DNA from: JAEUMG01 sp963805405
Lineage (GTDB): Bacteria > Pseudomonadota > Alphaproteobacteria > Rhizobiales > Aestuariivirgaceae
Reading direction: 5' to 3'
NCBI GenBank assembly: GCA_963805405.1
Contig: CAWDUC010000020.1
Span: 930,001 to 994,000, forward strand
Length of the DNA: 64,000 nucleotides
A program made the translations under genes and the position numbers. The notes beneath the pieces were generated by a model. That model was not told the origin of the DNA. It ran no database searches and saw nothing but the letters and a program-made list of their open reading frames with translations. Shown here piece after piece: positions 44,690 through 53,592 of this stretch (position 1 is the stretch's first letter; each line of letters begins with the position of its first letter).

Positions 44690-44903
44690 TGATATCCTCC
44701 CATTTGATGCGCCTTGTCATTTATCAGACAAATAGGCGCGTGCCGCACCGTAATCCATGATTGGCGCCGCCGCAACCGTGCAACATATGGTTCATGCTGC
44801 CAAGCCGGCGCCCTGTTCGCGGCGCTTGCGGCGAAGCGTGCGCCGGAGGCATGATTGTCACGATCGGGGGTCAGAATCGCCCTCGCCTCACCGGGGGAAG
44901 CCG

Positions 44904-46067
44904 ATGCTTCGAGAAGGACAACGTAAGGGCCGCGCATGGACGAGCGCGGCCGCGGCGATTCTTATCGCGCTGGGCGTCGCTGCCTGCGAGGATAAGAAGG
45001 CGGCGGAGACCGCGCCGCCTCCCGCGCAGCCGCCGACCGTCACGGTTGTCAAGGTGACGCGCGTCGAAGTCACGCCGTCGCTCTCCTTCACGGGACGCAT
45101 CGAGGCCATCGACAAGGTGGAACTGCGCGCCCGCGTTGAAGGGTTCATCGAGAAACGCCCGTTCCAGGAAGGCGCTGACGTAAAGCCAGGCGAATTGATG
45201 TTCGTCATGGAGAAGGGTCTCTATCAGGCGGCCGTCGATCAGGCGCAGGCCCAGCTTGCCGGCATGCAGGCGCAATTGAAGCTCGCCGACATCGAAACCG
45301 ACCGGACCGCGCAACTCGTCACCAAGAAGGTCAAGGCGCAACAGGAACTCGACATCGCCATCGCCAAGCAGAGCGAGGCGCGCGCCAATGTTGACAACGC
45401 CAAGGCCGAGCTTGAACGGGCCAATCTCAATCTCAGCTTCACCGACATCATCACGCCGCTCGCCGGGCGCGTCGGCCGCGCGGTGTTCTCGGTCGGCGAT
45501 TTCGTCAACCCGTCGAGCGGTGCGCTGACAACGGTCGTGAGCCAGGATCCGATCCGCATCGCCTTCCCCGTGACGTCGCGCGAATTGCTTGACGTGCGCA
45601 AGCGGGCCACTGATGCCGGCACCGACCCGCGTGCCGTAAAGGTCGGTGCGCGTCTCGCCGATGGATCCGTCTATCCCTATGACGGTGCCATCGATTTTCT
45701 CGGCGTCGAAGTCGATCCGACGACCGACTCGCTCACCGTGCGCGCCCAGCTGCAGAACCCGCAGGGCTATCTGGTCGATGGCCAGTTGGTGACCGCGATC
45801 GTCAAGGCGGACAAGCCCGAAAACGTCCTGGTCGTGCCTTATGAGGCGATGCAGATCGATCAGAGCGGGCGCTATGTCCTGACGCTCGATGCGGAGAACA
45901 AGGTCAAGGTGCAGCGCATCGAGACCGGCGAGACCTATGGCAACAATATCATCATTATCCAGGGGCTGAATGAAGGCGACCGGGTGATCACCATTGGCGT
46001 GCAGAAAGTGCGTCCCGACATGGTGGTCGATCCGACCGAAGTCTCGCTCGAGGCGAGCCCGACATGA
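44904..46067 (+). CDS. RND efflux periplasmic adaptor (membrane fusion protein)
   Basis: A 387-residue adaptor with a lipoprotein signal (ALGVAACEDKK, lipidated Cys near residue 28). It has the barrel-sandwich/lipoyl domain (LSFTGRIEAIDKVELRARVE, then LNLSFTDIITPLAGRVGRAV), a coiled-coil hairpin between them (AQLAGMQAQLKLADIETDRT, KQSEARANVDNAKAELERAN) and the C-terminal beta-barrel and membrane-proximal domains (PENVLVVPYEAMQIDQSGRY). The ATG at 44904 follows GGGGGAAG. The stop overlaps the pump start (ATGA), so the two are co-translated. Confidence 0.93.
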   Translation: MLREGQRKGRAWTSAAAAILIALGVAACEDKKAAETAPPPAQPPTVTVVKVTRVEVTPSLSFTGRIEAIDKVELRARVEGFIEKRPFQEGADVKPGELMFVMEKGLYQAAVDQAQAQLAGMQAQLKLADIETDRTAQLVTKKVKAQQELDIAIAKQSEARANVDNAKAELERANLNLSFTDIITPLAGRVGRAVFSVGDFVNPSSGALTTVVSQDPIRIAFPVTSRELLDVRKRATDAGTDPRAVKVGARLADGSVYPYDGAIDFLGVEVDPTTDSLTVRAQLQNPQGYLVDGQLVTAIVKADKPENVLVVPYEAMQIDQSGRYVLTLDAENKVKVQRIETGETYGNNIIIIQGLNEGDRVITIGVQKVRPDMVVDPTEVSLEASPT

Positions 46068-49000
46068 TCTCCAGCGTCTTCGTCGATCGCCCGCGGCTCT
46101 CGATCGTCATCTCGATCGTCATCACGATCGCCGGCCTTATCGCCATCAAGGCGATCCCGCTTGCGCAGTTCCCCGATATCGTGCCTCCGCAGGTGCAGGT
46201 GACCGCATCCTATCCCGGTGCCGGCGCTGCCGTCGTCGAGGCAACCGTGGCGCAACCGATCGAGTCACAGGTCGTCGGCGTCGACAACATGCTCTACATG
46301 AAGTCGAACAGCGGCAATGACGGCAGCTATTCGCTCACGGTGAGCTTCGCGGTCGGCACCGATCCCGACATCAACACCGTCAACGTCCAGAACCGCGTCA
46401 ACCTTGCCGAGGCCAAGCTTCCCGACGAGGTCAAGCGCGGCGGATTGAGCGTGAAGAAAAAGTCCTCCGCCCTGCTCCGCGTCATCGCCGTCTATTCGCC
46501 CGATGAGCTCTACGACACATTGTTCCTGTCGAACTACGCAACGATCAATATCCTCGACAATGTGAAGCGCGTACGCGGCGTCGGCGATGCCTTCCTGTTC
46601 GGCGCGCTCGAATACAGCATGCGCATCTGGATCGAGAGCGACCGGCTCGCAAGCCTCGGCATGGTGCCGAGCGACATCGTCAATGCGATCAAGTCGCAGA
46701 ACATCCAGGCCGCCGTCGGGCGCATCGGCTCGCAGCCGATGGGCAAGGACCAGCTCTTCCAGCTCAACATTCAGACGCAAGGCCGCCTCGTCGACGTCAG
46801 GGAATTCGAGAATGTGGTGGTGCGCGCCAATCCGGATGGCTCCTTCGTGCGCATCCGCGACATCGGCCGCGTTGAACTCGGCGCAAAGTCCTCCGATTCC
46901 TATGGACGCTTTAACCAGGCACCCGGAGCGCTGATCGCCGTCTATCAGGCGCCCGGCGCCAATGCGGTCGATGTCGCCGCACGCCTCGATGCGGAGATGG
47001 ACCGCCTCGCAACATCCTTCCCCAAAGGTCTCGCCTACAAGGTCACCTACGACACCACCGACTTCGTCAAGGAAAGCGTGCATGAGGTCGTCAAGACGCT
47101 GCTCGAAGCCTTCGTGCTGGTGGCGATCGTCGTGTTCCTGTTCCTCGGCAGCGTGCGCGCCACGCTCATTCCGATCATTGCCGTGCCGGTGTCGCTGATC
47201 GGTACCTTCGCCGTCATGTTGGCGATGGGCTTCTCGGCCAATACCGTTTCCCTGCTCGCACTCGTGCTCGCCATCGGCATCGTCGTCGACGACGCGATCG
47301 TGGTCGTCGAGAATGTCGAGCGCGTCATGGAGGAAGAGCCCGATCTCACACCCGCCGAGGCGACCAAGAAGGCGATGGGCGAGATCACGGCGCCGATCAT
47401 CGCCATCACGCTGGTGCTGCTCTCGGTCTTCGTGCCGGTCGCCTTCATCCCGGGCATCGCCGGCACGCTCTACCGCCAGTTCGCGGTCGCTGTCTCCGTC
47501 TCGATGGTGATCTCGGCGATCAATGCGCTCACCCTCAGCCCGGCCCTTTGCGGCGTATTGCTGAAGCACCGCCATGGTCCACGGCGCGGGCCGATGAAAT
47601 ATGTGCTGGGCGCCATCGACAAGACGCGCGACGGCTATGCGGCGATCGTCACGCGCCTCGTTCGCAAGGCCTTCCTGTCGCTCATCGTACTGCTGCTCGT
47701 AGTCTTTGGAACCGCCTATCTCTTCCGCATCACGCCGAGCGGCTTCCTTCCCAATGAAGACCAGGGAGCCTTCTTCGTCGAAGTCCAGGCGCCGGAAGGG
47801 TCATCCGTCAACCGCACGTCGGCAATCGCCGAGCAGGTCGAGAAGATCGTGGCCGGCGTCGATGGCGTCGCCGATATCAGCGCGGTCATCGGCTACAGCT
47901 TCATCGACGGTCTCGCGAAATCAAACAGCGCCTTCCTGATCGTGCTGCTCGATCCCTTCGCGGAGCGCGCCGACCCCTCGCTCTCCGTCCACAGCCTCAT
48001 TGCCGGATTGCGCGACAAGTTCAACGCGCTCCCTGAGGCCAATGTCGTTGCCTTCAACGCGCCGCCGATCATCGGCCTCGGCACAGGCAGCGGCTTCGAA
48101 TATCAGCTCCAGGATCTGCGCGGCTCAAGCCCGGCCGATCTCGGCGCCACGGTGCGCGGCTTCGTCTTCGCCGCCAACCAGGATCCGATGCTGCGCGGTG
48201 TGTTCTCGACATTCGCCGCCAACACGCCGCAGCTCTATCTCAATATCGATCGCGACAAGGTGCAGACGCTTGGCGTCATCGTCTCCGATGTCTTCAACGC
48301 GCTGCAGGCGACGCTCGGCGGTTTCTACGTCAACGATTTCAATGTCTTTGGCCGCACCTGGCAGGTCAACATCCAGGGCGAGGCGAGCGACCGCAACCGC
48401 GTCGACGACATCTATCGCATCCAGGTGCGCAATTCCCAAGGCCAGATGGTGTCGTTGCGGGCCTTCGCCGAGCCCCGGATGATCGTCGGGCCGCAGGTCA
48501 TCAGCCGCTACAACAATTATCGAAGCGTGACGGTCAACGGCAATCCCGCCATCGGCAGAAGTTCCGGTGAAGCGCTCGCCGCGATGGAGAAGCTTTCGGC
48601 AACAAGCCTGCCGACCGGCTTTTCCTATGAATGGACCGGCACAGCCTTGCAGGAGAAGGAAGCGTCGGGCCAGACCGCGGTCATCCTCGGGCTTGCCGTC
48701 CTCTTCGCCTATCTCTTCCTCGTGGCGCTTTATGAAAGCTGGACGATCCCGATCCCCGTGCTCCTGTCGGTCTCGGTCGGTGTCTTGGGCGCGATGGCCA
48801 GTCTGTGGATCGCCGGGCTCGACAACAATCTCTACGCCCAGATCGGCATCATCGTCCTGATCGCGCTCGCGGCGAAGAACGGCATCCTGATCATCGAGTT
48901 CGCAAAGGAGCGTCGCGAGCATGGCGAGAGCATCACCGATGCCGCCATCGACGGCGCACGCACGCGCTTTCGCGCGGTGATGATGACGAGCTTCGCCTTC

Positions 49001-49252
49001 ATCGCCGGCCTCGCGCCGCTCGTCATGGCGACGGGCGCGGCGATGCTCAGCCGCCGCGGCGTCGGTACCGCCGTCTTCGGCGGCATGATCGCTTCCTCGC
49101 TGATCGGGATTTTCCTGATCCCGCCGCTCTATGTCGTGTTCCAGTGGCTGCGCGAGAAGATCAAGGGCGAAGGGAAGAAGAAAGCTGCAACACCGCCGAA
49201 GAACCGCAGCCGGTCCACTAAACTTTTCCCTCCCCGGCTCCAGGAATGGTAA
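46064..49252 (+). CDS. RND (HAE1-type) multidrug efflux transporter
   Basis: A 1062-residue inner-membrane proton-driven pump. It has the N-terminal helix VDRPRLSIVISIVITIAGLI, porter domains, the proton-relay motif GIVVDDAIVVVENVERVMEE in helix 4, an FLPNEDQGAFFVEVQAPEGS periplasmic repeat and the second membrane half YAQIGIIVLIALAAKNGILI. HAE1 family length. The last residues (KLFPPRLQEW) are encoded by a fragment of the palindromic intergenic repeat starting at 49225, so the natural C-terminus has been replaced or extended. No outer-membrane channel gene is adjacent. Confidence 0.94.
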   Translation: MISSVFVDRPRLSIVISIVITIAGLIAIKAIPLAQFPDIVPPQVQVTASYPGAGAAVVEATVAQPIESQVVGVDNMLYMKSNSGNDGSYSLTVSFAVGTDPDINTVNVQNRVNLAEAKLPDEVKRGGLSVKKKSSALLRVIAVYSPDELYDTLFLSNYATINILDNVKRVRGVGDAFLFGALEYSMRIWIESDRLASLGMVPSDIVNAIKSQNIQAAVGRIGSQPMGKDQLFQLNIQTQGRLVDVREFENVVVRANPDGSFVRIRDIGRVELGAKSSDSYGRFNQAPGALIAVYQAPGANAVDVAARLDAEMDRLATSFPKGLAYKVTYDTTDFVKESVHEVVKTLLEAFVLVAIVVFLFLGSVRATLIPIIAVPVSLIGTFAVMLAMGFSANTVSLLALVLAIGIVVDDAIVVVENVERVMEEEPDLTPAEATKKAMGEITAPIIAITLVLLSVFVPVAFIPGIAGTLYRQFAVAVSVSMVISAINALTLSPALCGVLLKHRHGPRRGPMKYVLGAIDKTRDGYAAIVTRLVRKAFLSLIVLLLVVFGTAYLFRITPSGFLPNEDQGAFFVEVQAPEGSSVNRTSAIAEQVEKIVAGVDGVADISAVIGYSFIDGLAKSNSAFLIVLLDPFAERADPSLSVHSLIAGLRDKFNALPEANVVAFNAPPIIGLGTGSGFEYQLQDLRGSSPADLGATVRGFVFAANQDPMLRGVFSTFAANTPQLYLNIDRDKVQTLGVIVSDVFNALQATLGGFYVNDFNVFGRTWQVNIQGEASDRNRVDDIYRIQVRNSQGQMVSLRAFAEPRMIVGPQVISRYNNYRSVTVNGNPAIGRSSGEALAAMEKLSATSLPTGFSYEWTGTALQEKEASGQTAVILGLAVLFAYLFLVALYESWTIPIPVLLSVSVGVLGAMASLWIAGLDNNLYAQIGIIVLIALAAKNGILIIEFAKERREHGESITDAAIDGARTRFRAVMMTSFAFIAGLAPLVMATGAAMLSRRGVGTAVFGGMIASSLIGIFLIPPLYVVFQWLREKIKGEGKKKAATPPKNRSRSTKLFPPRLQEW
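49225..49246. repeat. Partial copy of the intergenic repeat inside the RND gene end
   Basis: TTTCCCTCCCCGGCT is identical to the first 15 bases of the full repeats at 49271 and 49782, after which it diverges. It lies within the last codons of the RND pump gene and encodes part of its C-terminal KLFPPRLQEW, so a repeat has moved or recombined into the gene end. Confidence 0.65.
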
Positions 49253-49270
49253 GCGGAAGGTGCTGATCGT

Positions 49271-49323
49271 TTTCCCTCCCCGGCTTCGGGGAGGGTGTCA
49301 CGCGCCAGCGTGACGGGTGGGGT
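49271..49323. repeat. Palindromic intergenic repeat, copy A
   Basis: A 53-base element built of two hairpins. CCCTCCCCG-GCTT-CGGGGAGGG has a 9-base stem and GTCACGC-GCCA-GCGTGAC a 7-base stem, followed by GGGTGGGGT. It is nearly identical to copy B at 49782-49834 (four differences noted by eye). It ends 43 bases before the ATG of the DUF559 gene. Confidence 0.82.
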
Positions 49324-49365
49324 CGCGGTCTTCCTGCGACACTCACGCAGGGCTACGTTCCTGGC

Positions 49366-49705
49366 ATGAACGATGCGACCGCACGCGATCTGCGGAAAAT
49401 CCATGACGCCGGAAGAGGCGCGCGTCTGGATTCGCCTACGCGCGCTTCGGGAGACAGGACACCACTTCCGACGTCAGGCACCGATTGGCGACTTCTATCC
49501 CGACTTCGTCTGCAAGAGGCGCCGCCTGATCGTTGAGATCGACGGCAGCCACCACGGCGCGGAACCGCAGCGGGGCTTCGACCTCCGTCGCGACGAACAG
49601 CTTCGCGCTTTAGGCTATCGGATTTTGCGTTTCTGGAATTCCGAGATCGATGCCGGCATCGACAGTGTGATGGATACGATTCTAGCCGCGCTCGAAGGGA
49701 CGTAG
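49366..49705 (+). CDS. DUF559 endonuclease-like protein (one frameshift)
   Basis: A DUF559 protein of about 112 residues from the Vsr/restriction-endonuclease-like fold. Hallmarks are MTPEEARVWIRLRALRETGH, FRRQAPIGDFYPDFVCKRRR (Asp of the active site) and LIVEIDGSHHGAEPQ (the E-x-D/K-like core), ending GYRILRFWNSEID. The ATG at 49366 gives MNDATARDLRK, then one extra A in an A-run near 49394 shifts the frame to SMTPEEARVW. Alternatively translation begins at the ATG at 49403. Function in bacteria is unknown, and nicking or repair activity is presumed. The gene is flanked on both sides by palindromic repeats. Confidence 0.85.
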
Positions 49706-49714
49706 GCGGAGATA

Positions 49715-49773
49715 CTCCCCACCCGGCCGGCTTCGCCGCCCACCCTCCCCTCGCTCGCGCGATGGGAGGGAAA
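49715..49773. repeat. GC-rich intergenic repeat after the DUF559 gene
   Basis: A second repeat type starts 9 bases after the DUF559 stop. It has CCCCACCCGGCCGGCTTCGCCG, then CCCTCCC and GGGAGGG arms around TCGCTCGCGCGAT. Elements of this look are common in alphaproteobacterial intergenic DNA. It joins copy B of the first repeat type after about 10 bases, so the two types form a composite block. Confidence 0.6.
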
Positions 49774-49781
49774 TTAAACGC

Positions 49782-49834
49782 TTTCCCTCCCCGGCTTCGG
49801 GGAGAGTGTCACGTGCCAGCATGACGGGTGGGGT
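49782..49834. repeat. Palindromic intergenic repeat, copy B
   Basis: A second full copy of the 53-base element, in the same orientation as copy A, with changes in the hairpin arms (GTCACGT/GCATGAC) and GGGGAGAG for GGGGAGGG. It abuts the 3' end of the BA14K-like gene. Copies A and B flank the DUF559 gene as direct repeats about 460 bases apart. Confidence 0.82.
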
Positions 49835-49845
49835 TCTGCCCTAGC

Positions 49846-50430
49846 TCACACCTGGCATTTGCGCCATCTGCCCGACAGACTCTTGTAGAGACCCGTCTTC
49901 GGGTTGAACGAGCGATAGCGGCGGTCGCAGGCATTGTTCCAGGCCGACGTGCCGGGCTCGACCTTGGACTTGCTCTTGGCCTTCGCCTTCTTGACCGGCT
50001 TTTCCGGCGCTGCTTCATCGACAGGTATATCGGCCGGGCTGTCCACTTCCTCGACGATCACTTCATCGGTCGATCCCGCGTCAGGCGCGGGCTCGGGATC
50101 CGCAGCGGCGGCGACGGCCGCCTTCTCGCCCTCATACTGGAACATGCAATCGTCGTAGGAGGCGATATAGGCCCGCCGCCACTTGTTATTGGCGGCATCG
50201 GGGCTGAGCGCCTGCGTACCGCCAACTGCGCCGATCGACGCGCCTGAGATCACCAGGTTGGAGGCGCTGCCGGAAATGACATTGCCGGGCGTGTTGCGCG
50301 CCTTTCGGTTCGCTGCATCGCGCGCAAAGGCATCGCAATAGCCCTCGGCCGAAGCCAGAGCCTGGGTCGACAGTATCGATAGGAGAACCGCCCCAAACGT
50401 CGCCGTCAAGGAGAGTCGTGCCATGTCCAT
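49846..50430 (-). CDS. Secreted BA14K-like domain protein
   Basis: A roughly 194-residue exported protein with a signal peptide (LTATFGAVLLSILSTQALAS). A glycine/asparagine-containing N-terminal domain (YCDAFARDAANRKARNTPGN, then IASYDDCMFQYEG) is followed by an acidic Ala/Pro-rich and then Lys-rich linker. The C-terminal BA14K-like motif is CDRRYRSFNPKTGLYKSLSG ending RKC. BA14K proteins are rhizobial/Brucella cell-surface antigens of unclear function. The ATG at 50430 follows GTGGGG, and a Met two codons further on is also possible. It stands alone beside the repeat block. Confidence 0.75.
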   Translation of the reverse strand: MDMARLSLTATFGAVLLSILSTQALASAEGYCDAFARDAANRKARNTPGNVISGSASNLVISGASIGAVGGTQALSPDAANNKWRRAYIASYDDCMFQYEGEKAAVAAAADPEPAPDAGSTDEVIVEEVDSPADIPVDEAAPEKPVKKAKAKSKSKVEPGTSAWNNACDRRYRSFNPKTGLYKSLSGRWRKCQV

Positions 50431-50517
50431 AAGCCCCACTCTATACGCATACAGACGCCAAGTAACCTGCAGTCCGGGAGTTATAGGACGGTGAATGTGG
50501 CAAGCCGTGGGCGATGC

Positions 50518-51672
50518 CTACCCTTGCGTCAAGGCGTGCCGTGCGGCCCAGTGGCCGGTCGAGAAACAGGCCTGCAGCAGATAGCCGCCGGTCGGCGCTT
50601 CCCAATCGAGCATTTCACCCACCGCATAGACACCGGGCAATCGTCGCAACTGGAAATTCTCATCGACTTCGGATCGCGCGATCCCGCCCGCAGATGAGAT
50701 GGCTCGCTCCAGCCCGTCAACGCCGCGGACAGGCACGACCAGCCGCTTGATCGCCTCCACCGATGGCGCAGCGCCGCGCTCGCGCAGCAAGGCGATAGCG
50801 ACTGGTTGCAGGTTGAGACTCTTGCGCAGCCAGTTGCTCGTCGAATCCTTGCCGCGCGGCCGTTCGAGCTTCGCGGCAATCTGCTCCGCGCTCATGTCGG
50901 GCTTGAGATCGATGGTGATCTCTGCAGCCTCGCGCAATTGCCGGCTCAGGGCATAGACCACCCCGCCCTCGAGCCCGCGCCGGGTTACGATCGCCTCGCC
51001 GCGGACGGTTTGCCCACCGCAAGTGAGCGCGATCCGCTTCAAGGGCACACCTGCAAACTTCTCCGCGAAATGCGCCGACCACGCGGTCATGAGACCGCTG
51101 TTGGATGGCGCAAAATCACGGATCTCGACGCCACGCCCGCGCAATATCGGCACCCAATTTCCGTCGCTTCCGAGCTTCGGCCAGCTTGCGCCACCCATGG
51201 CGAGGATGGTGATGTCGGCGCTGCCATCGGGCCCGCGCCATTCGCTGCGCCGCTTCAGTTCGACACCCAGTCCGTCCAGTCGCTTGAGCCAGGCACGGAG
51301 CAAGGGCGAGGCCTTCATGGTCCTGGGGAACACCCGGCCGGACGATCCGACGAAAGTCTCTATGCCCAACCCATGGCACCAGTCCCTGACAGCTTGCGGC
51401 GGGAAGTCGCTGATTGCGGGTTCAAGCATTTCCCGCGCCGCGCCATAGCGGTCGAGCAGGCTGTCGAGTGCTTCGGAATGGGTGAGGTTCAGCCCGCCGC
51501 GGCCGGCCATCAGGAACTTGCGCGCCGGCGCCGCCATGCGGTCGTGGACGGTGACGCGTGCGCCGCCTTGAGCGAGCACCTCCGCGGCCATCAGGCCGGA
51601 AGGTCCCGCCCCGATGACGGCGGCGGTCAGCACCGCGAGAAACCAGAGGGCGATATGAAGCAAACGTTCCAT
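50518..51672 (-). CDS. HI0933/TIGR03862-like flavoprotein
   Basis: A 384-residue NAD(P)/FAD-dependent oxidoreductase-like protein. The dinucleotide-binding motif VIGAGPSGLMAAEVLAQGG is followed by APARKFLMAGRGGLNLTHSE, the hallmark of this family. FVGSSGRVFPRTMKASPLLR and the C-terminal LPGVYAVGEMLDWEAPTGGY confirm it. These proteins bind FAD, and a role in tRNA or thiol metabolism has been suggested without proof. The hydrophobic N-terminus (MERLLHIALWFLAVLTAA) precedes the FAD motif more closely than usual. Confidence 0.86.
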   Translation of the reverse strand: MERLLHIALWFLAVLTAAVIGAGPSGLMAAEVLAQGGARVTVHDRMAAPARKFLMAGRGGLNLTHSEALDSLLDRYGAAREMLEPAISDFPPQAVRDWCHGLGIETFVGSSGRVFPRTMKASPLLRAWLKRLDGLGVELKRRSEWRGPDGSADITILAMGGASWPKLGSDGNWVPILRGRGVEIRDFAPSNSGLMTAWSAHFAEKFAGVPLKRIALTCGGQTVRGEAIVTRRGLEGGVVYALSRQLREAAEITIDLKPDMSAEQIAAKLERPRGKDSTSNWLRKSLNLQPVAIALLRERGAAPSVEAIKRLVVPVRGVDGLERAISSAGGIARSEVDENFQLRRLPGVYAVGEMLDWEAPTGGYLLQACFSTGHWAARHALTQG

Positions 51673-51794
51673 ACCGCCCTATGTAAACATTTAAGGAACA
51701 AAGTCAAGGAAAATTATGCTTTCTCTGGCGATTTTCCCGCTTTATTGCGCAAGTTGCTGATTTTCATCACACAACCGAATGTATACGGTTTCGA

Positions 51795-52724
51795 TCAAGC
51801 GGCTTCGCGGCGCAAGGGCTGGCACATGCAGTGGACGCCGCCGCCGGCCCAGGTGAACATCGTCATGTCGGGATCGTAGACCGTGAAGCCCGCTGATCGC
51901 ATCTTGGCGTTGAGGTCGGTTGCACCGAGCGTCGAGAGCACGCGGTCATTGCCGAGCGCAACGACATTGCAGCCCAAGGCCATGGTCTCCTTGAAGCCGG
52001 CCGGAATGATCTCGATCTTCTTCGATTTCAGCCAGTCGACGATGTCGGGCTCCGTCGTCTCGAGGCAAACGGCCGCGCAATGCTCGTTCAGCATGCAGAC
52101 CATCAGGTCGATATGGACGTAGAACTGGTCGATCGGCGCATATTTGATCTCCCAGCCCTCCTTGACGAACCATTCGGCGATCTGCCTCGCCGCAACTTCC
52201 TCGGAGCGATGATCGGTATAGCCGACGAGTGCCACGCCCGGTCTGATGATGTTGAAGTCGCCGCCTTCGAAGTTCCCGGCACTCACCATGTCGTAAATCG
52301 GGATGTCGTTCTCGAGATAGAAGCGCAGCACGGGCGCATATTCGCCGCGCCGGCGCGGATTGGCGAGCTGGCAGACGACCGCGCCATAGGGCGTCATGAA
52401 GGACGAGTCGCGCGCATAGACCTGGTAGGGGTTGTTCATGTCGACGGGCAGGAAATGCGTGGTCACGCCGGCGTCGCTATAGGCATCGACCATTTCGCGG
52501 TGCTGGCGCATCGCCAGTTGCTTGTCGAATTTGTAGCCCTTGCGCAGTGTGTCGCGGACGAGCGAAGACCAGGCGGCGTTTTCGAGGCCCATCCAACGGA
52601 AGCTCTCGGCCGGCCCCAGCAGCACGTCCTTGAGCGGACCGGTCTCGCTCTTGAGGTACCAGTTCTTCATGAGCGGCGTACCGCCGCCCTCGACCCGCGC
52701 CCGCAACGGAACCGTCTTCGCCAT
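51795..52724 (-). CDS. Amidinotransferase/dimethylarginine dimethylaminohydrolase-family protein
   Basis: A 309-residue protein of the guanidino-group-modifying superfamily. It has VYARDSSFMTPYGAVVCQLA, SAGNFEGGDFNIIRPGVALV (the family's Glu-Gly-Gly-Asp metal/substrate motif), FYVHIDLMVCMLNEHCAAVC with the catalytic His, and the C-terminal nucleophile in GGGVHCMCQPLRR. Enzymes of this fold act on arginine or methylarginines (citrulline- or ornithine-forming). The start at 52724 (MAKTVPLRARV) is preferred over the Met four codons upstream. The substrate is not resolved, and the neighbouring LuxR gene lies upstream on the same strand. Confidence 0.87.
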   Translation of the reverse strand: MAKTVPLRARVEGGGTPLMKNWYLKSETGPLKDVLLGPAESFRWMGLENAAWSSLVRDTLRKGYKFDKQLAMRQHREMVDAYSDAGVTTHFLPVDMNNPYQVYARDSSFMTPYGAVVCQLANPRRRGEYAPVLRFYLENDIPIYDMVSAGNFEGGDFNIIRPGVALVGYTDHRSEEVAARQIAEWFVKEGWEIKYAPIDQFYVHIDLMVCMLNEHCAAVCLETTEPDIVDWLKSKKIEIIPAGFKETMALGCNVVALGNDRVLSTLGATDLNAKMRSAGFTVYDPDMTMFTWAGGGVHCMCQPLRREAA

Positions 52725-52805
52725 GTCGCTCTCCAACCTGAAATCGTGGGCGACCTTAAGCGAAAGGCCATCACCTGCGCCATACCCTCGAAGGGGTAGC
52801 GGCCC

Positions 52806-53592
52806 TTACCTCCCCATCCGCGCCAGGAACATTGAGAAGAGCTCGGCCTGCGAGGCTATGCCAAGCTTGGCATAGAGATTCCGGCGATGGACCTTAACCG
52901 TCTCGGCCGATATCGCCAGCAGACGCGCCATGGATTTCGACGAATGACCGGCGAGCATCGCCTCGGCGATCTCGGCTTCGCGACGGGTGAGATCGAATTC
53001 GGCCCGCATGAGATCAAGCGGCGAAGCGGCTCGGGCTTGCCCCTTCCCCTCTCCGACCATCGCGCCAGTGCCGCTGGGCAAGTGCTGAGAAAACCGGCAG
53101 GAGGTCGCGAAGCTCCGCCATCACGCGGCGCCCAAAGCTTGGTCGTTTCTCGCTCCGCGCAAATGAGACGTGCACGACACTACCGCCGACAATCGGCAAC
53201 AGCATGCCGGCGAGATCGCTGACACCGATGCGCGCGAAATAGCTGCGGAAGTATTCGCTCTGCCGAAAGCCCTCCGGCGCGATTTCCTTCAGCCGCACAA
53301 GGCGCGGTTCCTTCAATTCCGCCGACAAACGGTAGAACGGACTCAAGCGATAGACGCCGGCAAGATAGTCGCCATAGAGATATGGCCGCTCCTTGGGGTC
53401 GAGCCGATCGGCAAGTACTTCGGGTATGCGATCCGGCCAGTAGCGCAGGATCATACTGGCATCGCCATCGGCGATACGTTGCAGGAAATCCAGGACGCGT
53501 TCGGGGAACTCCGATGAACCCAGTGCGATGATCGCCGCGGCGAGCGGCGAGGACGCCGCTTTGTTCAGGCCGCCTTCCATTTGATGGAGCAA
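52806..53592 (-). CDS. LuxR-family regulator (one frameshift)
   Basis: A roughly 261-residue protein after correction. The N-terminal sensor-like domain (FPERVLDFLQRIADGDASMI, EYFRSYFARIGVSDLAGMLL) has no recognised ligand motif. The C-terminal LuxR/GerE helix-turn-helix is FDLTRREAEIAEAMLAGHSS, KSMARLLAISAETVKVHRRN and LYAKLGIASQAELF. One extra base near 53066 separates the two parts, and removing it gives a length divisible by three. It overlaps the upstream thioredoxin-like gene by 28 bases if the first Met is used, so a later start is possible. Confidence 0.82.

Noticed and set aside
46265..47575. 436-codon reverse frame inside the RND pump gene
   Set aside because: Composition is dominated by Asp, His and Arg, with no start signal and no motif. 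The RND gene on the other strand is complete.
49271..49834. CRISPR array
   Set aside because: There are only two full repeat copies, each an internal palindrome, and they are separated by a gene, with no regular spacers.
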